Source: Candidatus Thiobius zoothamnicola (lineage in GTDB: Bacteria > Pseudomonadota > Gammaproteobacteria > Chromatiales > Chromatiaceae). From it: a stretch of 64,000 bases of DNA. The first letter of the stretch is position 1. The number at the start of each line of letters is the position of its first letter. Under the pieces are notes generated by a model. The model worked only from the letters and a program-made list of their open reading frames with translations, did no database searches and was not told the origin of the DNA. Below are positions 63,695-64,000 of this stretch, in pieces. Made by a program: the position numbers and the translations under genes. Location: contig JAPQLC010000004.1 in the NCBI GenBank assembly GCA_030826945.1, positions 1-64,000 of the forward strand. Reading direction: 5' to 3'.

Positions 63695-64000
63695 ATGACG
63701 GAAAAACCTGCGTCACATCAGCAGCAGCCAATTACAGCGTTGATCATGGGAGCCAACGGATTCATTGGCCATCGCCTTATTGAACATCTTTTACGCCATG
63801 ACGACACCCAAGTCATCGCCATCGATCTATTCGATGACCGGTTAACGTCGTTCATGAATCACCCACGTTTTGATTTTCACCGACTTGATATCGCCGAAAA
63901 TTTTGCACGTCTCTCCAAGATAGCGGCTACCGTCGATGTGCTATTGCCTCTGGCAGCTATCGCCTGTCCATCACAATACGTGGCTGACCCATTAAAGGTG
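63695..64000 (+). CDS. NAD-dependent epimerase/dehydratase, N-terminal part (partial)
   Basis: Frame open to the end of the window: 102 codons seen, the rest lies outside. After a short polar start, LIMGANGFIGHRLIEHLLRH holds the NAD-binding GxxGxxG, and FDFHRLDIAE and VDVLLPLAAIACPSQYV are the strand-acid and the ATP/NAD segment patterns of short-chain extended enzymes. The closest group I know is the ArnA C-terminal decarboxylase-like epimerases. ATG 63695 has AAAGGA six bases upstream. Divergent from lysC, 231 bp away. Confidence 0.75.
   Translation, partial: MTEKPASHQQQPITALIMGANGFIGHRLIEHLLRHDDTQVIAIDLFDDRLTSFMNHPRFDFHRLDIAENFARLSKIAATVDVLLPLAAIACPSQYVADPLKV

Noticed and set aside
1..64000. 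CRISPR arrays, rRNA genes, prophage or defence islands
   Set aside because: No short regular direct repeats with unique spacers, no rRNA sequence, and no phage or restriction, toxin-antitoxin or similar gene pairs were found.

Overview
The window is a roughly 50% GC chromosomal segment of a gammaproteobacterium. The evidence is the block lysC-csrA-tRNA-Ser/tRNA-Arg, the dapA-bamC pair, two-subunit glycine decarboxylase genes (gcvPA/gcvPB), the RlmD/RlmB-type housekeeping set and a rhombosortase/GlyGly-CTERM pair. No rRNA or other decisive marker is present. A Thiotrichales- or Methylococcales-like lineage would fit, but this is inference. Most of the window is ordinary core genome, with several accessory patches.

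Layout. 0-5 kb: end of an acetyltransferase, cysM, rlmD, nth, a DUF1841 gene, a small secreted protein and a PsiE-family membrane protein. 5-10.4 kb (minus): NADH nitrite reductase nirBD, then a MaoC-phosphotransacetylase fusion with ackA. 10.4-14.4 kb: an accessory patch with a coiled-coil protein, a lipoprotein and a radical SAM protein. It is bracketed by direct copies of a palindromic repeat, and a 344-bp element with 17-bp perfect terminal inverted repeats lies at its edge. 14.4-17.7 kb: a cytochrome P450 and a RoxA-like two-haem cytochrome c, probably one operon. 18-20.5 kb: a GlcG-like protein, a solitary integron-type gene cassette with a well-formed attC site, a tautomerase and a MarR regulator with its likely operators. 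20.7-27.6 kb: the 2-methylcitrate (propionate) operon prpBCD facing a DctPQM TRAP transporter. 27.7-29.9 kb: IS3 and IS30 remnants and an orphan membrane protein.

29.9-34.8 kb: smr, tlpA-like, a dsbD with two N-terminal alpha domains, hemE and a Rieske protein. 34.9-39.8 kb: a very large beta-propeller surface protein with four near-identical 98-residue repeats and a GlyGly-CTERM tail, followed by its probable processing protease, a rhombosortase. 39.8-48.3 kb: uvrD, aroE and the glycine cleavage operon gcvT-gcvH-gcvPA-tpx-gcvPB, led by a promoter, a tandem glycine riboswitch and a terminator. 48.4-50.7 kb: a cupin gene broken by an in-frame amber codon and the methionine salvage genes mtnBDC. 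50.8-59.2 kb: a methyltransferase, a conserved unknown, two small cytochromes c, a VOC protein, mutM, dapA, bamC, a metallo-beta-lactamase-fold hydrolase, a DUF3291 gene and a divergent thymidylate synthase. 59.2-64 kb: a cNMP/CBS/DUF294 protein, two tRNAs, csrA, lysC and the start of an epimerase gene.

Metabolic picture: the cell can reduce nitrite with NADH, interconvert acyl-CoA and acyl-phosphate, oxidise propionate through methylcitrate to succinate and pyruvate, import C4-dicarboxylate-type acids, cleave glycine for C1 units and recycle methylthioadenosine. The most unusual items are the orphan attC cassette, the P450/RoxA-like pair, the rhombosortase pair, the divergent ThyA and the small inverted-repeat elements.
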